A stretch of DNA of 28,280 nucleotides, taken from the NCBI GenBank assembly GCA_001579985.1, contig LRSR01011202.1:1-28280 (forward strand), given 5' to 3'. Shown here in pieces: positions 11,281 to 19,784 of this stretch; position 1 is the stretch's first letter, and each line of letters starts with the position of its first letter. Position numbers and translations under genes: made by a program. The DNA is from Hypsibius dujardini (taxonomy: Eukaryota > Tardigrada > Eutardigrada > Parachela > Hypsibiidae). Below the pieces are notes generated by a model that saw only the letters and a list, made by a program, of their open reading frames with translations, ran no database searches and was not told the DNA's origin.

Positions 11281-12242
11281 TGAACTTGAAGGAGAGTCGG
11301 TAGTGACTATCCTCGTCGACTTGCTTGTCGCATGTGCACCTGTTAGGAAGACAAATAACATCAAAGTCACTAACACAGACAGCAACAGGCGAATTGAATA
11401 GATATTTTCATGTTTCGTTATCTGTTAAAATACATGTATGCAAAATAATAATGATAATTTTGCACATTCAGACACATACGAAATTCGAGGAGTCTGCCTC
11501 CAATGCCAGCCACCCGCTTTGCCAGCTTAATGTTACTTACTTTTTAAATTAAAATAAAACTTTCTTGTCACTGTCCATTTCAAATTTAAATTGAAATCGA
11601 TTGGTATTAGCCAAATAATTTTCGGGAATGAGGGGGCGGAGCTATTCGTCTTTTTGGGAAAGCAGGCAATATTTATTTCCATAGAAAAGTCTCCTTATCC
11701 GAGTAATGCTAGTGGCTGAATTTCGGATTGGAAATAGCTGACTGGAAATAAACATAAGCCAGAGTCCTCGCATTGCACCTCGTACCCCGTACTGCAGTGC
11801 AATCATCTTTTATTCCGTTAAAGATGTCCACTCAACAATACTAAAATAAACCACATCATACAAGTGTATAAATCTCGCACTGTCGGTATTGAGTGGCCTG
11901 TAATTGTTTCATAAACTTATGAAAGGGAAGGAACCTGAAAAAGTATACCGAGATCGCCCGGCCAGTGTTCTGTTTTTCTGGTAAAGCTCTTGTCTCTTAA
12001 GGTGACGTTCAAGTACAACCTGTTCTTTAGATTCCGTGGCATCTGCAGCTCAGATACTATAATAACTGGTCCGAATTCCGTCCGCACGCACTGGTTGGGA
12101 TTTGGACCCAAACATCCATGATCGGGAGAGCAGTTCCGGCTACACTTTTGCGTTGAACTTTCTACGCAAACAACAAATAGCCCCCTCTCATATCCTTGCG
12201 GAACGGCTGATTATATTACGAACTACAGAAGTCATCACGTAC
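11281..12242. other. No gene recognised
   Basis: AT-rich in part. The CGTACCCCGTACTGCAGTGC motif near 11784 resembles the CGTAC-rich tail of the palindrome at 8.0-8.25 kb. No exon 7-like sequence follows the exon-6 copy here. Confidence 0.55.
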
Positions 12243-12612
12243 CGCAAAACTCTGCTAGCATATTCTCGCGTACCAGCACTGTACTGTCGCGATTCTAACG
12301 GCCAGCTTAGCTCCGCCTCCCCCGTGCAAGACTCTGTGACGTCACGGATTCAATTCCAGCCCGGCCCGAACCCGGGGGTCGTAATTTACTGGTAGGGCCA
12401 AAAAACGGCCGTTGGAATCGCGACAGTACAGTACCGGTTCTCCGTCGCTCTTGGAATTGACCCCATGCAACGATGCGGGCACAACACAGCCGCCGGTTCT
12501 CCAGAATTCCTACATCGCCATATGTGATGCGCCGGAGAGATTTCAATCCTAGGGAAGTCAGGTAGCGACTGGTTACGACAAACAATGCGGAATGCGAGTT
12601 GTTCGCAACAAA
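12243..12612 (-). pseudogene. Duplicated EGFR exon 6 split by a palindromic insertion
   Basis: The part at about 12612-12437 reads LFVVTSRYLTSLGLKSLRR, ITYGDVGILENRRLC and IVAWGQF. This aligns codon for codon with exon 6 and shows many synonymous changes, as in an old, once-functional paralogue. After about 170 bp of inverted-repeat sequence the exon resumes with ENMLAEFC|G and donor GTACGT, matching NKLDEVC|A plus GTAAGT and the same phase. No AG acceptor is visible just upstream, so the copy is probably dead. Confidence 0.8.
12262..12440. mobile_element. Palindromic insertion in the exon-6 copy
   Basis: The left arm contains CACTGTACTGTCGCGATTC followed by TAACGGCC. The right arm is its inverted complement GGAATCGCGACAGTACAGTA, with about 100 bp between the arms. 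It interrupts the exon-6-like reading frame at ACCGG. The terminal motif (TACTGTACTGTC.CGAT) is shared with the palindrome at 8046-8200, suggesting one small non-autonomous family. Exact ends and target duplication could not be fixed. Confidence 0.65.
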
Positions 12613-12943
12613 AGCAAAATTGTGACGGCACGGTAAGAAAGCAATGGTTGCAAAGCTACCCTACGGATAACTCGCAGACTGAATTCTAGCCCGAATATTA
12701 TAATACAATAAGGCTGGAAACACCCTTGCTATAGCCTGAAAATGGACCCTTTTTTGTCCAGGCTGTAATGCCGTTCAAATACAGCCAGGAAAAAACTAAT
12801 CTTCCGTTCGTTTGAGGACTGACTGTATTCCAGGATTGTTCTACCTTGGTACATGTAGCACGTGTTGCTGTTTTTCAACGTGCTTTGTGAATTCTTTGTC
12901 TTTCCGGTCGTCAACTTCGTCTATCATATATTTGGATTTTAAA
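12613..12943. other. No gene recognised
   Basis: Sequence between the exon-6 copy and the small Cys-containing ORF; no clear acceptor for either. Confidence 0.5.
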
Positions 12944-13132
12944 ATGGCTCCCTGGGAACCTCCCGATAAAGCTTTGGTAGATCGCTTTATAACAAACTTA
13001 GACGACAGTGTTGCTTGTAAATACTGTAAGAAAGAATTTTTTTACGAACAATCGATTGTAGTGTGCCCGCTTTCATGTGAGAAAGCATGTGTCTCGCGGA
13101 GAAATCTCGCTTTAAGTGACAAACGACGGTGA
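12944..13132 (+). CDS. Small ORF with two Cys pairs, unrecognised
   Basis: A 62-codon frame starts MAPWEPPDKALVDRFI and contains CKYCKKEFFYEQS followed by CPLSC, which is C-x2-C then C-x3-C and suggests a small zinc-binding unit. Beyond its TGA the same frame stays open to about 13344. It may be the first exon of the BEN-like gene downstream on the same strand, or an unrelated remnant. No family recognised. Confidence 0.35.
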   Translation: MAPWEPPDKALVDRFITNLDDSVACKYCKKEFFYEQSIVVCPLSCEKACVSRRNLALSDKRR

Positions 13133-13440
13133 ACTGGATGGAGGAGTCGTGGAGGACGCGATGGATTAGGTCGCGGAAAACATCGACAGGCGAAACCCCA
13201 GCAAACATCTACAGCCATATCCTCTTGTTCTTTTTGGGATTCTGTGCCTCAAGTTTTCTCTGCCGCAAAAAGCCATGGCGGCATTTCTGGAACTCTTGAA
13301 ATTACAGGCATATTTTTCCAGCTGAAGAGCATTGACGACATTTAGCTGTCTCTTGGAATGTCCCATTTGAAGGCCCATGTCATTTCTCGTTCATGCTGCG
13401 CGAATTTTGAAACGGATGTCTGTTCCCTAAACTGGTAAAC
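13133..13440. other. Possible decayed continuation of the ORF at 12944
   Basis: After the TGA at 13130 the same frame stays open to about 13344 but shows no known motif. Confidence 0.3.
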
Positions 13441-13528
13441 CAAACAATCAACAGACAGATAAACAAACAGACAAACAGACAAACAGACAAACAGACAAAC
13501 AGATAGAAAGACGGACAGACAGACGGAC
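13441..13528. repeat. (ACAGACAA)n array
   Basis: Alternating CAGA and CAAA units. Confidence 0.93.
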
Positions 13529-14162
13529 CTGTTGCCGATTACATCTGAGGCCGTTTTTTCTCCATTATTTCCGAATATACCAAGTCGGACTGATACATGT
13601 TTATTAATGCGCTGATATCTTTTGGCGCCAATAAACTGCAGGCACGATTCACGGTATTGCAAAGAGGCGTGGTGCGTAGCTCCATCCCTGGATCCAGGGT
13701 GTTCACTAATACCCCCCCCCGCACACTCTCTAACGCCTTACCTCTGCCTCGCCCTCACCCCTGACCTCTGTCTCGCTTTCACGCCTGATCTGTCTCGCTC
13801 TGTTGCTGTCTCGCTAAAACGGTAAGCTGAGGGAATTCACGTTGCCCTCTTAAATACCATCAATTGATATTGAAATCAGTTGAATTAAAAGACGTTTTTG
13901 CTCAATTTCTTTAAGTCTTCCTAAACCACTATGGCGGGTTCAATGATTGTTTATTGGCATCTTGACGCGCGACCCAAGGTTGCCGCAATCTCTATTGACA
14001 AACTGAAATTTGAATCCGGCCCGATTGCCGAAAAAGGATTGTGTGAAAAAATTTTCGACAAGAACTTTTATCCATGAACTTCTAATGATCCTACTGCGGA
14101 GGTTCTTAACTATTCAGTTGTTTCGCTTTTGCAGTCTCCTTAACTTGTTGTTTGTGTACTAT
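13529..14162. other. No gene recognised; pyrimidine-rich stretch
   Basis: A C-run followed by CTC/CTG-rich low-complexity sequence at about 13710-13815; no coding signal. Confidence 0.6.
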
Positions 14163-14310
14163 ACTGTCTGTCTATCAGTTCGTTTGCCTGTCGGCCTGAT
14201 TGTTTGTTTGTCTGCTTAGCTGTCTGTTTGTCTGTCTGCATGCCTGCTTGCCTGTCTGTCTGTCTGTGTCTGTTTATGCTTGCCCGTTTGTCAGCCTGTC
14301 TGCATATCAG
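14163..14310. repeat. (CTGT)n array
   Basis: Degenerate CTGT, TTGT and CTGC units just upstream of the first coiled-coil exon of the BEN-like pseudogene. Confidence 0.9.
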
Positions 14311-14341
14311 TAGATGTATCTACATTCCTTTAATTTTTCAG

Positions 14342-15048
14342 ATCAAAGTGCTCAGGAAGAAACTTGAGCAGCAGGAGTCTGAATTCAAATCTTTGAGCGA
14401 ACAGGTTCGTTTTAAATGTCAGAAGTGCAATCTCAGTCGATGTGGTACACAATTTTAATTGTTGTTTTATGCAGGTGAAGCTCGTTCTGGAACGCAATCC
14501 GAAGCATGTGAAAGCGGAGAAAAAAGATTCTGTTTTGGTACGATTCTTTAGCACCAGTGTCGGTTTTTTAGATATAGCGCTATAGAAGTACCTATGCATT
14601 TTCAGTTAAGGATGCTGGAAAAGCCGCACGTGTCTCATGCGGTTCGTGAAGGAATGCGTCTTCTGCTGACATAGGAACAACTGCTTACCAGTGCCCTGTC
14701 TGAGAAAAACATCAATGGGACCATAATTACGCAACTTTTGGACGACGATTTTTTTGAAAACCTTGCAAAGTAAGCCGCGTACTCTATATGCAATAACCCT
14801 TTCGTTTATTAATCAGTATTTTATGGAATACTTGTTTGTCTGCAGATCTCGCAAATAGTTAAAACGAAGATAAAGGAAACAACAGTCTGGGCCGCAAGAA
14901 ATTTTGAACGATCGTAGCGGAATATCTGCAGGAATGTCGTAACAAGAACAAAAAATTAAAGAAGAAACTAATCTGCGTGAAGTGCGACTTGTTAATGTTT
15001 GTCTTAAAGCTGTGGTTTTTTGCACCGGAATATTTAGTTGGTTTTTGA
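14342..15048 (+). pseudogene. Broken gene with coiled coil and BEN-like domain
   Basis: Three exon-like blocks with good splice sites share one frame: 14342-14404 (IKVLRKKLEQQESEFKSLSE, coiled coil), 14475-14537 (VKLVLERNPKHVKAEKKDS) and 14606-14769. The third reads VREGMRLLLT, a TAG stop, then EQLLTSALSEKNINGTIIT and QLLDDDFFENLAK. A fourth block from 14846 reads IVKTKIKETTVWAARNFERS, then a stop, and resumes in another frame as EYLQECRNKNKKLKKKL. The pattern recalls a BEN domain (LL-x-EEL--S-L... ending in basic helices), a DNA/protein-binding module of chromatin factors; that assignment is inference. In-frame stops and the frame shift suggest a pseudogene, or sequencing errors in a real one. 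Confidence 0.6.
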
Positions 15049-15413
15049 AAACGAAATGTAGTTTTGTGTCGTGATTTTATAAAAAATGCTTCCTCTTTGG
15101 ATTGGTCGGTTGGTTTAAAATTGGTCTGAATCGCGACTGTATTAAGCGTAGAATACAGGGTGGAAAACAGGATGGCTTATGGCGAGCTTAGAAGAATGTC
15201 CAGCTTAGAATCCTTAAAATAAACAGGGTGTTTTTCGGCTGGAACCCAGCCAAGGCATCTAGTGTCATATACAACCTGGAAGACATGGAACATTCCAGTC
15301 TGAGCGCGTAGCAATTTTGGCTGGATTACAGCCTGGTTTAACAGTGCTGAAACAGCCGGGATCCAGTGAAGAGTTATCCGTAAGGTATTGCGAGAAAGTG
15401 GCATTGTCATACT
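15049..15413. other. No gene recognised
   Basis: Follows the BEN-like pseudogene; the exon-5 fragment frame remains open on the minus strand into this area but loses family resemblance. Confidence 0.5.
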
Positions 15414-15480
15414 CATCTAACTTCCAGCCATGGATGACTTCAAGGTTCCGGAGGAAGGACAGATCGTGCGGGTCTGCCCG
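15414..15480 (-). pseudogene. Fragment of a duplicated EGFR exon 5
   Basis: The minus-strand frame reads DLSFLRNLEVIHGWKLDE and ends at GATGA|GTATGA. This mirrors LSFLRNLEFIHGRTLDE and its donor in exon 5, at the same phase. Many differences are synonymous. The upstream half is missing: a stop codon precedes it and a CTGT array follows. It lies downstream of exon 8, so it is a duplicate and not part of the main transcript order. Confidence 0.75.
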
Positions 15481-15504
15481 TTGTCAAATATGCAATCAGT
15501 TGGC

Positions 15505-15660
15505 TCTCTGTCTGTTTGTCTGTCTGTTTGTCTGCCTGTCTATCTACCTGCCTCTCTGCCTGTTTGTTCGTTTGTTTGTCTGCTTGTCTATCTGCCTGCC
15601 TCTCTGCCTGTTTGTCCGTTTGTTTGTCTGTCTGTGGGTCGGTCTTTCTGTCTTTTTCTG
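15505..15660. repeat. (CTGT)n array just after EGFR exon 8
   Basis: Plus strand CTGT/TTGT/CTGC, so CAGA-type in the EGFR transcript. It begins about 6 nt past the exon 8 donor. Confidence 0.95.
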
Positions 15661-15665
15661 TTTAC

Positions 15666-15881
15666 CACGCCAGTGAAAGAGCCATTTTTCGTCAGAACCG
15701 CCGCTTGACACGACTGACATCCACCCTCTCCGACAAAGCTGCCGGTCCCAGTGCAGAACAAACACAACGCGCTGCATTGTCGACAATTTTTCTGCTCGTC
15801 CTTGTACTTCCAGCTGCCACATGTAGCAACACAGGTCTGCCCTTCCCTCGCATTTAGACAGTCCGTGCAGTCATCGGCACT
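15666..15881 (-). CDS. egfr: EGFR exon 8: end of subdomain IV, last exon seen
   Basis: The acceptor is GCTTTCAG|AGTGCC and the likely donor GGCGTG|GTAAAC, 216 nt, phase 0 at both ends. It reads SADDCTDCLNAREGQTC...WKYKDEQKNCRQCSALC...GGCQSCQAAV and would abut the juxtamembrane region in a normal receptor. If the donor is not used, the frame continues through Arg/Asp/Gln/Thr-rich sequence made by the adjacent repeat and stops at about 15588. Confidence 0.87.
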
Positions 15882-18513
15882 CTGAAAGCAAATAACAACC
15901 CAATTACATGCATTAACATTCCGGAGTGCCAAGGCCCAATTTTTAGGTGCCCAAATACGTACCGGTCCCGAGCATCCTCCCTCACATTGCGCGTGACAGC
16001 GTTGACATACTTTTCCGCCGGCATCGAAGTAATTCGGCTGCTCCTTGCAGCTGTTGATGCAGGTCTTGTCCAACCGGAAGTTGGTGCAGCTGACACACTG
16101 AGTGGCGTTTTTGCCCCAACAGCCGTCGGATGAGCATTCGCTGTGACAAGTATCGCCGTTCACTCCTACAAATAAGAAAATTAATGACAAAATCAAGGAA
16201 GAGTCTACAGACAAACAAACAACTGAACGATCAAATAGGTAGGCAGGCACACAACCAAGTAGTGCAGGCAGGCAGGAAAACAGAGTCAGATAGACAGAGA
16301 GACAGGCATACAGATAGGCAGGCAGACAGACAGACAGACAAGCCGATAGACAGATAAGCCGACAGATTTGCAGACATACAGAGATATCCAGAAGGACAGG
16401 CAGCCGAACAATAACAAAGTAAAACAATGTATGACTTACTGCAAACTTCGTCGAGTTTGTTATTCCGAACCACAACAGGTGATAACCTAGAGCCTGAAAC
16501 TCCCAGACGCTGCCAGGAAACGGTATTGGTGAAGCACAGCTGTCGATTCTCAACAATTAGGACGCCACCACCATTGATTCGTTTCAGTGAATCCAATCCC
16601 AACGAGGTTAGGAATTTACTGATAATAATGATAAGTGCAAATTTCCTGTGCGGTAAAAAATATAAACCGATATAATTCTCTCTGTTAAAAACGCAGAACA
16701 AAATTACTACAAGCAACGTACTCATCCAATGTGCGGCCATGGATGAATTCAAGATTCCGCAAAAAGGACAGACTGCGCAGATCGGGATGAGTGGCGTCCA
16801 GTCGAAAGTAGCCCGTGATTTCGCGGATTGTGGAGAGCTGCTCCAGCTCTGTAGGATGTACTGGGGGGTGGAGGCGGTTCTTACTGGGGCTGGAGGAAAA
16901 ACAAGCAATAATCCAGATATGTCTCGTCCGCGCTCTTTAGTTTCAATGTTCCTGTCTGTGTCTGATTCAGAACTGTTTATTTCATCAATCTGACCTTACG
17001 TTCGTAAGTCTGTCTGTCTCTCTGTGTGCCTGTCTGTCTGCGTATCTTTGTGTCTGTCTGTCTGTCTGTTTGTTGGTCGAACGTACTCCTGGTTAAACTC
17101 CATCATTTCTGTAAATGTCTGCGACATGATCACCAGATCTCCCTCAATAATTGTGCAGTTGATGAAATTCTGCAGGTTCAAACCGGTTATGAAATTGAAC
17201 CCGTGGCCGTTGCGCCGCAATTGATCGTTGTTCTTGCTGAATCCACGGCATACTAAAGTGACACAAACGATTACTTACGCGTAATCGTGCACGGGATACC
17301 GAAACTAGTGCATACTTTTCGGGCAGGGACCGTCGCAAAGGGTGCAGATGTTGCTATTGTTCTTAGCGATTTTCCCATCCGAGCATTCCCGCACACAAGC
17401 CCCATCATCTTGCAGCATATTATCCGGGCACTTGTCGACACATATATTGCCGTACGCCAGTTTGGACTGGCTTGCCTTTTCCTTCCAGGTCATTGTCTCC
17501 TGGTCGTACTCCTTACTGGACGGACAGTTCTGCAAGCAGGCGCCCAAGTGGTCGAACTTCCGGCAGGCCAAGCACTCGGTCGGCTTGGGACCGAAACAAC
17601 CGGCGGCGCATTCCCGATGGCAGCACTCCTGAGCGCCCTTGCCGAAACATCGTCCTGGGTGACAATGGCTTGCACATGTCGATTTGGTGCCTGAAAGCAG
17701 GTGGGACGACGGTGAGACCAGGAGACGTACTAGCATGACAGACAGATAGAAAACAGGTAGACAGACAGACAGACAGGCAGTTAGACAACAGACAAACAGA
17801 CAGACGGACAGACAATTAGACAAACAGGCAAAGAGTTAAGACAGACAGACAGACAGATGTGCTTACGTTTTTGGCAGCTTGAACTAGAGGCTCCCCAACA
17901 ATAGGCCACATCGCCGGGCTTCTCACAACTCGGGCTGCAAGCAGGACACTGCCTCTTGATGTTCCACTGCTCCGAGTTATCCATTCTCACGGATTGTGTC
18001 ACGTTGTTGGCTAAGATGTCAAACCAGTCGACAGAGTCTTCCACATGACACAGCTTCGGATTGTCCACGAAAACAATATGGCCCTTCATGATTTCTTGCA
18101 ACGAGGAGAGACCTAGTTCTCGCAGATCCCGATTCGCTACCACCCACAATGCGTACTTTTTGCCGTTGTTCTCCATTAGGGTGCGTCCACGGATGATGCG
18201 AAGATTGGGTAGGGACACGACCTCTTTGTCCACTCTGGCAATCAAGACGTAGCCGGTAACTTCGCGAATCTGACTAAGAAAGCGGAGGTCGTAGTTTGCG
18301 TCGATGTGGGTGATCTCCAGGTTCCCCTGGACGTAGGTGCAGTTTTCGTAGCGCTGTCGAAGTCGGGTGAGGTGATGAGTTTTGTTCTCGTTGCTGGAGA
18401 GCATGTAATTTGTTCCGTCGCATACTGCAAAGAGAAAACAAAAAATAAGGACTAAAAATAAGTTAGACAGACAAACAGACAGACAATTAGACAGACAGCC
18501 AAGAAAATAGTTA

Positions 18514-18556
<43 letters not shown>

Positions 18557-19061
18557 AGGACAGACAGACAGATCGAATGAAAATGTTTCGTTCCGATACA
18601 GTTTTCGGACTACCAGTCTGTCTGCCTCTGTGTGTCTAAACAGTTAACAGCGGTTCACTTAAACCGTAAAGAGGCGACAATATTAATTGCCACAGAGAAT
18701 TTGGCACAATCTCAACAGACCAGGGACTCTCACTCAACCGTTATCAGTTTCGAATACCGGAAGTTTCGCAAGTCCTAACCAATAACGACAACTTGAGCAC
18801 AACCATTCATGCCCTCTATTCAATACACATATCTTCTTGTTGCTTTGACTCCATTAATAACACTTCTTTCTGATATCTCATTCTTTCCTAGGAAAAAGCG
18901 AGCAAAACAAGAGAGAAATCGACCCTTTTTTGAAAAGCCTTACCTCGAGATTCTCCGGGTTTCTCCAACACCCCCAAGCCCCAACTCGTGCTGGAACTCA
19001 TGAGGATCATCAACAGCAAGGCTGTCGCCACAACCGGCGCGCGGATCCGGAAATTCCACAT
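15666..19061 (-). CDS. egfr: EGF-receptor family ectodomain gene, 8 exons, 3' end not found
   Basis: Exons in transcript order are 19061-18944, 18424-17867, 17690-17316, 17252-17087, 16889-16722, 16645-16440, 16165-15963 and 15881-15666. All junctions are GT/AG and the phases agree (1,1,1,2,2,1,0), giving 2010 nt or 670 codons with no stop. Domain order is signal peptide (1 to about 29), L1 (about 40-190), furin-like Cys-rich (about 195-360), L2 (about 365-530) and a second Cys-rich domain (about 531-670), which is the layout of EGFR/LET-23/ErbB ectodomains. These receptors bind EGF-like ligands at the cell surface and signal through a cytoplasmic tyrosine kinase. No transmembrane or kinase exon was recognised further downstream in the window. 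Either a very long intron follows, or the product is secreted: reading through the last donor reaches a stop at about 15588 after a repeat-encoded tail. The EGFR-type ectodomain is certain to me; kinase receptor versus soluble form is open. Confidence 0.93.
15963..16165 (-). CDS. egfr: EGFR exon 7: second Cys-rich domain (subdomain IV)
   Basis: The acceptor is TTTGTAG|GAGTG and the donor GGACCG|GTACGT, 203 nt. It carries VNGDTCHSECSSDGCWG, CVSCTNF, TCINSC, VCQRCHAQCEGGCSGP. The C-H-x-x-C...GCWG start is shared by the second furin-like region of EGFR-family receptors. Confidence 0.94.
16197..16394. repeat. (CAGA)n array in EGFR intron 6
   Basis: CAGA/CAGG units on the plus strand, CTGT-type in the transcript; occupies most of the 274 nt intron. 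Confidence 0.93.
16440..16645 (-). CDS. egfr: EGFR exon 6: L2 domain, second half
   Basis: The acceptor is CGCACAG|G and the donor TTTGCA|GTAAGT, 206 nt. It reads KFALIIIISKFLTSLGLDSL, followed by INGGGVLIVENRQLCFTNTV, and ends at NKLDEVC. The SLGLxSLxxI...G.V.I..N..LC pattern is the closing repeat of a receptor-L domain. A divergent copy lies at 12243-12612. Confidence 0.94.
16722..16889 (-). CDS. egfr: EGFR exon 5: L2 domain, first half
   Basis: The acceptor is TCCTCCAG|C and the donor GATGA|GTACGT, 168 nt. The translation includes TELEQLSTIREITGYFRL and LSFLRNLEFIHGRTLDE, the canonical L2 strand repeats (LxxIxEITGY..., NLExIxGRTL). The correct frame differs from the longest open frame here and was chosen by phase and homology. 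Confidence 0.92.
17008..17076. repeat. (CTGT)n array in EGFR intron 4
   Basis: CTGT units on the plus strand, CAGA-type in the transcript; intron length 197 nt. Confidence 0.93.
17087..17252 (-). CDS. egfr: EGFR exon 4: junction into the L2 domain
   Basis: The acceptor is CACTTTAG|TATGCC and the donor CAGGA|GTACGT, 166 nt. The frame reads ICRGFSKNND...FINCTIIEGDLVIM. The C-x-G start and the FxNCTxIxGDL motif mark entry into the second receptor-L domain. Confidence 0.92.
17316..17690 (-). CDS. egfr: EGFR exon 3: furin-like Cys-rich domain with dimerisation-arm region
   Basis: The acceptor is CTTTCAG|GCACC and the donor CCGAAAA|GTATGC, 375 nt. Regularly spaced Cys pairs (HCHPGRCFGKGAQECC, ECAAGCFGP, CLACRKF, ICVDKCP, CVREC, CTLCDGPCPK) match subdomain II of EGFR. 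The stretch between NCPSS and AYGNICVDKC has the position and length of the dimerisation arm. Confidence 0.94.
17737..17864. repeat. (CAGA)n array in EGFR intron 2
   Basis: CAGA units on the plus strand, CTGT-type in the transcript; intron length 176 nt, almost wholly array. Confidence 0.94.
17867..18424 (-). CDS. egfr: EGFR exon 2: L1 ligand-binding domain
   Basis: The acceptor is CTTTGCAG|TATGCG and the donor CAAAAAC|GTAAGC, 558 nt. It encodes the first receptor-L domain with family hallmarks: VCDGTN start, GNLEITHI, the strand motif VTGYVLIA, NLRIIRGRTL, LQEI..GHIVFVDNPKLC, and then the start of the furin-like region (CPACSPSCEKPG...CWG). This is the most strongly conserved part and by itself identifies the family. 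Confidence 0.95.
18462..18575. repeat. (CAGA)n array in EGFR intron 1
   Basis: CAGA units on the plus strand, CTGT-type in the transcript; near the 3' end of the 519 nt intron. Confidence 0.94.
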
Positions 19062-19062
19062 C
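18641..19062. repeat. Segmental duplication block 1, copy B (partner 6791-7220)
   Basis: Contains EGFR exon 1 and the 5' part of intron 1. Shares shortened CAGTTAACAGCG, GAATACCGGAAGTTTCGC and GATTCTCCGGGTTTCTCC stretches with copy A in the same order. Confidence 0.9.
18944..19061 (-). CDS. egfr: EGFR exon 1: signal peptide
   Basis: Starts at the ATG on 19061 (MWNFRIRAPV...). A basic stretch is followed by a hydrophobic core (VVATALLLMILM) and a small-residue region (SSSTSWG), a classical secretory signal. It ends at CTCGAG|GTAAGG, phase 1, after 39 codons. An in-frame ATG further upstream (19169) exists, but this start is preferred because it places the signal at the extreme N-terminus and because homology with the copy at 7102-7219 begins here. 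Confidence 0.85.
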
Positions 19063-19185
19063 CAAATTTGGATCCGGTATCTCGTCTTGTGAAGAAAAGA
19101 AAAGGCTCTATTTATACTGTTGTTATAAACCAAAGGTAACTCAAAAATTACGTTGGTGGCATAGAGCACTTCAGTTACTTACATA

Positions 19186-19651
19186 AGGCAATTCTATGTA
19201 TGTTCACAGGAAGGACGCGCAACATTTCATTGTACGTCTTCATGCCGGTTCGAGTAGCCATGCGAGATAGACATCGGCCCTCAAGGTCTCCCAATTTCTG
19301 TTGCGCTCAGCTAAAAGACGATACTCGCAAGAGATATAGGAGCCATCGAGGGGTTTTCGTTGCGCTTGTTGTGAAGAGTTCCACTATTGTACGGACCTTG
19401 AACTTGACCATCGCGAAATGGCGGTACGTTATGCGCTGTTTGTATACAGAGGTTAAAGAGTTAGTATCTTATAAGTTGATCCATTTCCTAGTCTCGAGCT
19501 GCGAGAAACTTGAGCAGCAAAGTTGGGATCGTTTTACGCCGGCTTTTCCGAGCTTCGCGTGCAGAAACGTTTCTGTACGAGTACAGTACTAGAACAAACG
19601 TATCAACGACGACAGAACGGTGTGAACTTAAATTGTATAGATCCCTCGCCT
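19186..19651. repeat. Segmental duplication block 2, copy B, upstream of EGFR
   Basis: Lies about 125 bp upstream of the EGFR start codon, so it probably contains the promoter or 5' untranslated region of that gene. In copy A the matching block is separated from the signal-peptide exon by 2.3 kb of unrelated sequence. A 130-codon plus-strand frame beginning with ATG at 19200 is present but has no recognisable domain. Confidence 0.82.
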
Positions 19652-19736
19652 GTATGTCTGTCTGTCTGTTTGTTTGACAGACAGACAAATAGACAAACAG
19701 ACAAACAGACAGGCAGACAGACAGACAAACAGACAT

Positions 19737-19784
<48 letters not shown>

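Noticed and set aside
11917-12111. Minus-strand frame containing VIIVSELQMPRNLKN, slightly like a kinase hinge
   Set aside because: No Gly-loop, HRD or DFG motif anywhere near it; probably chance.
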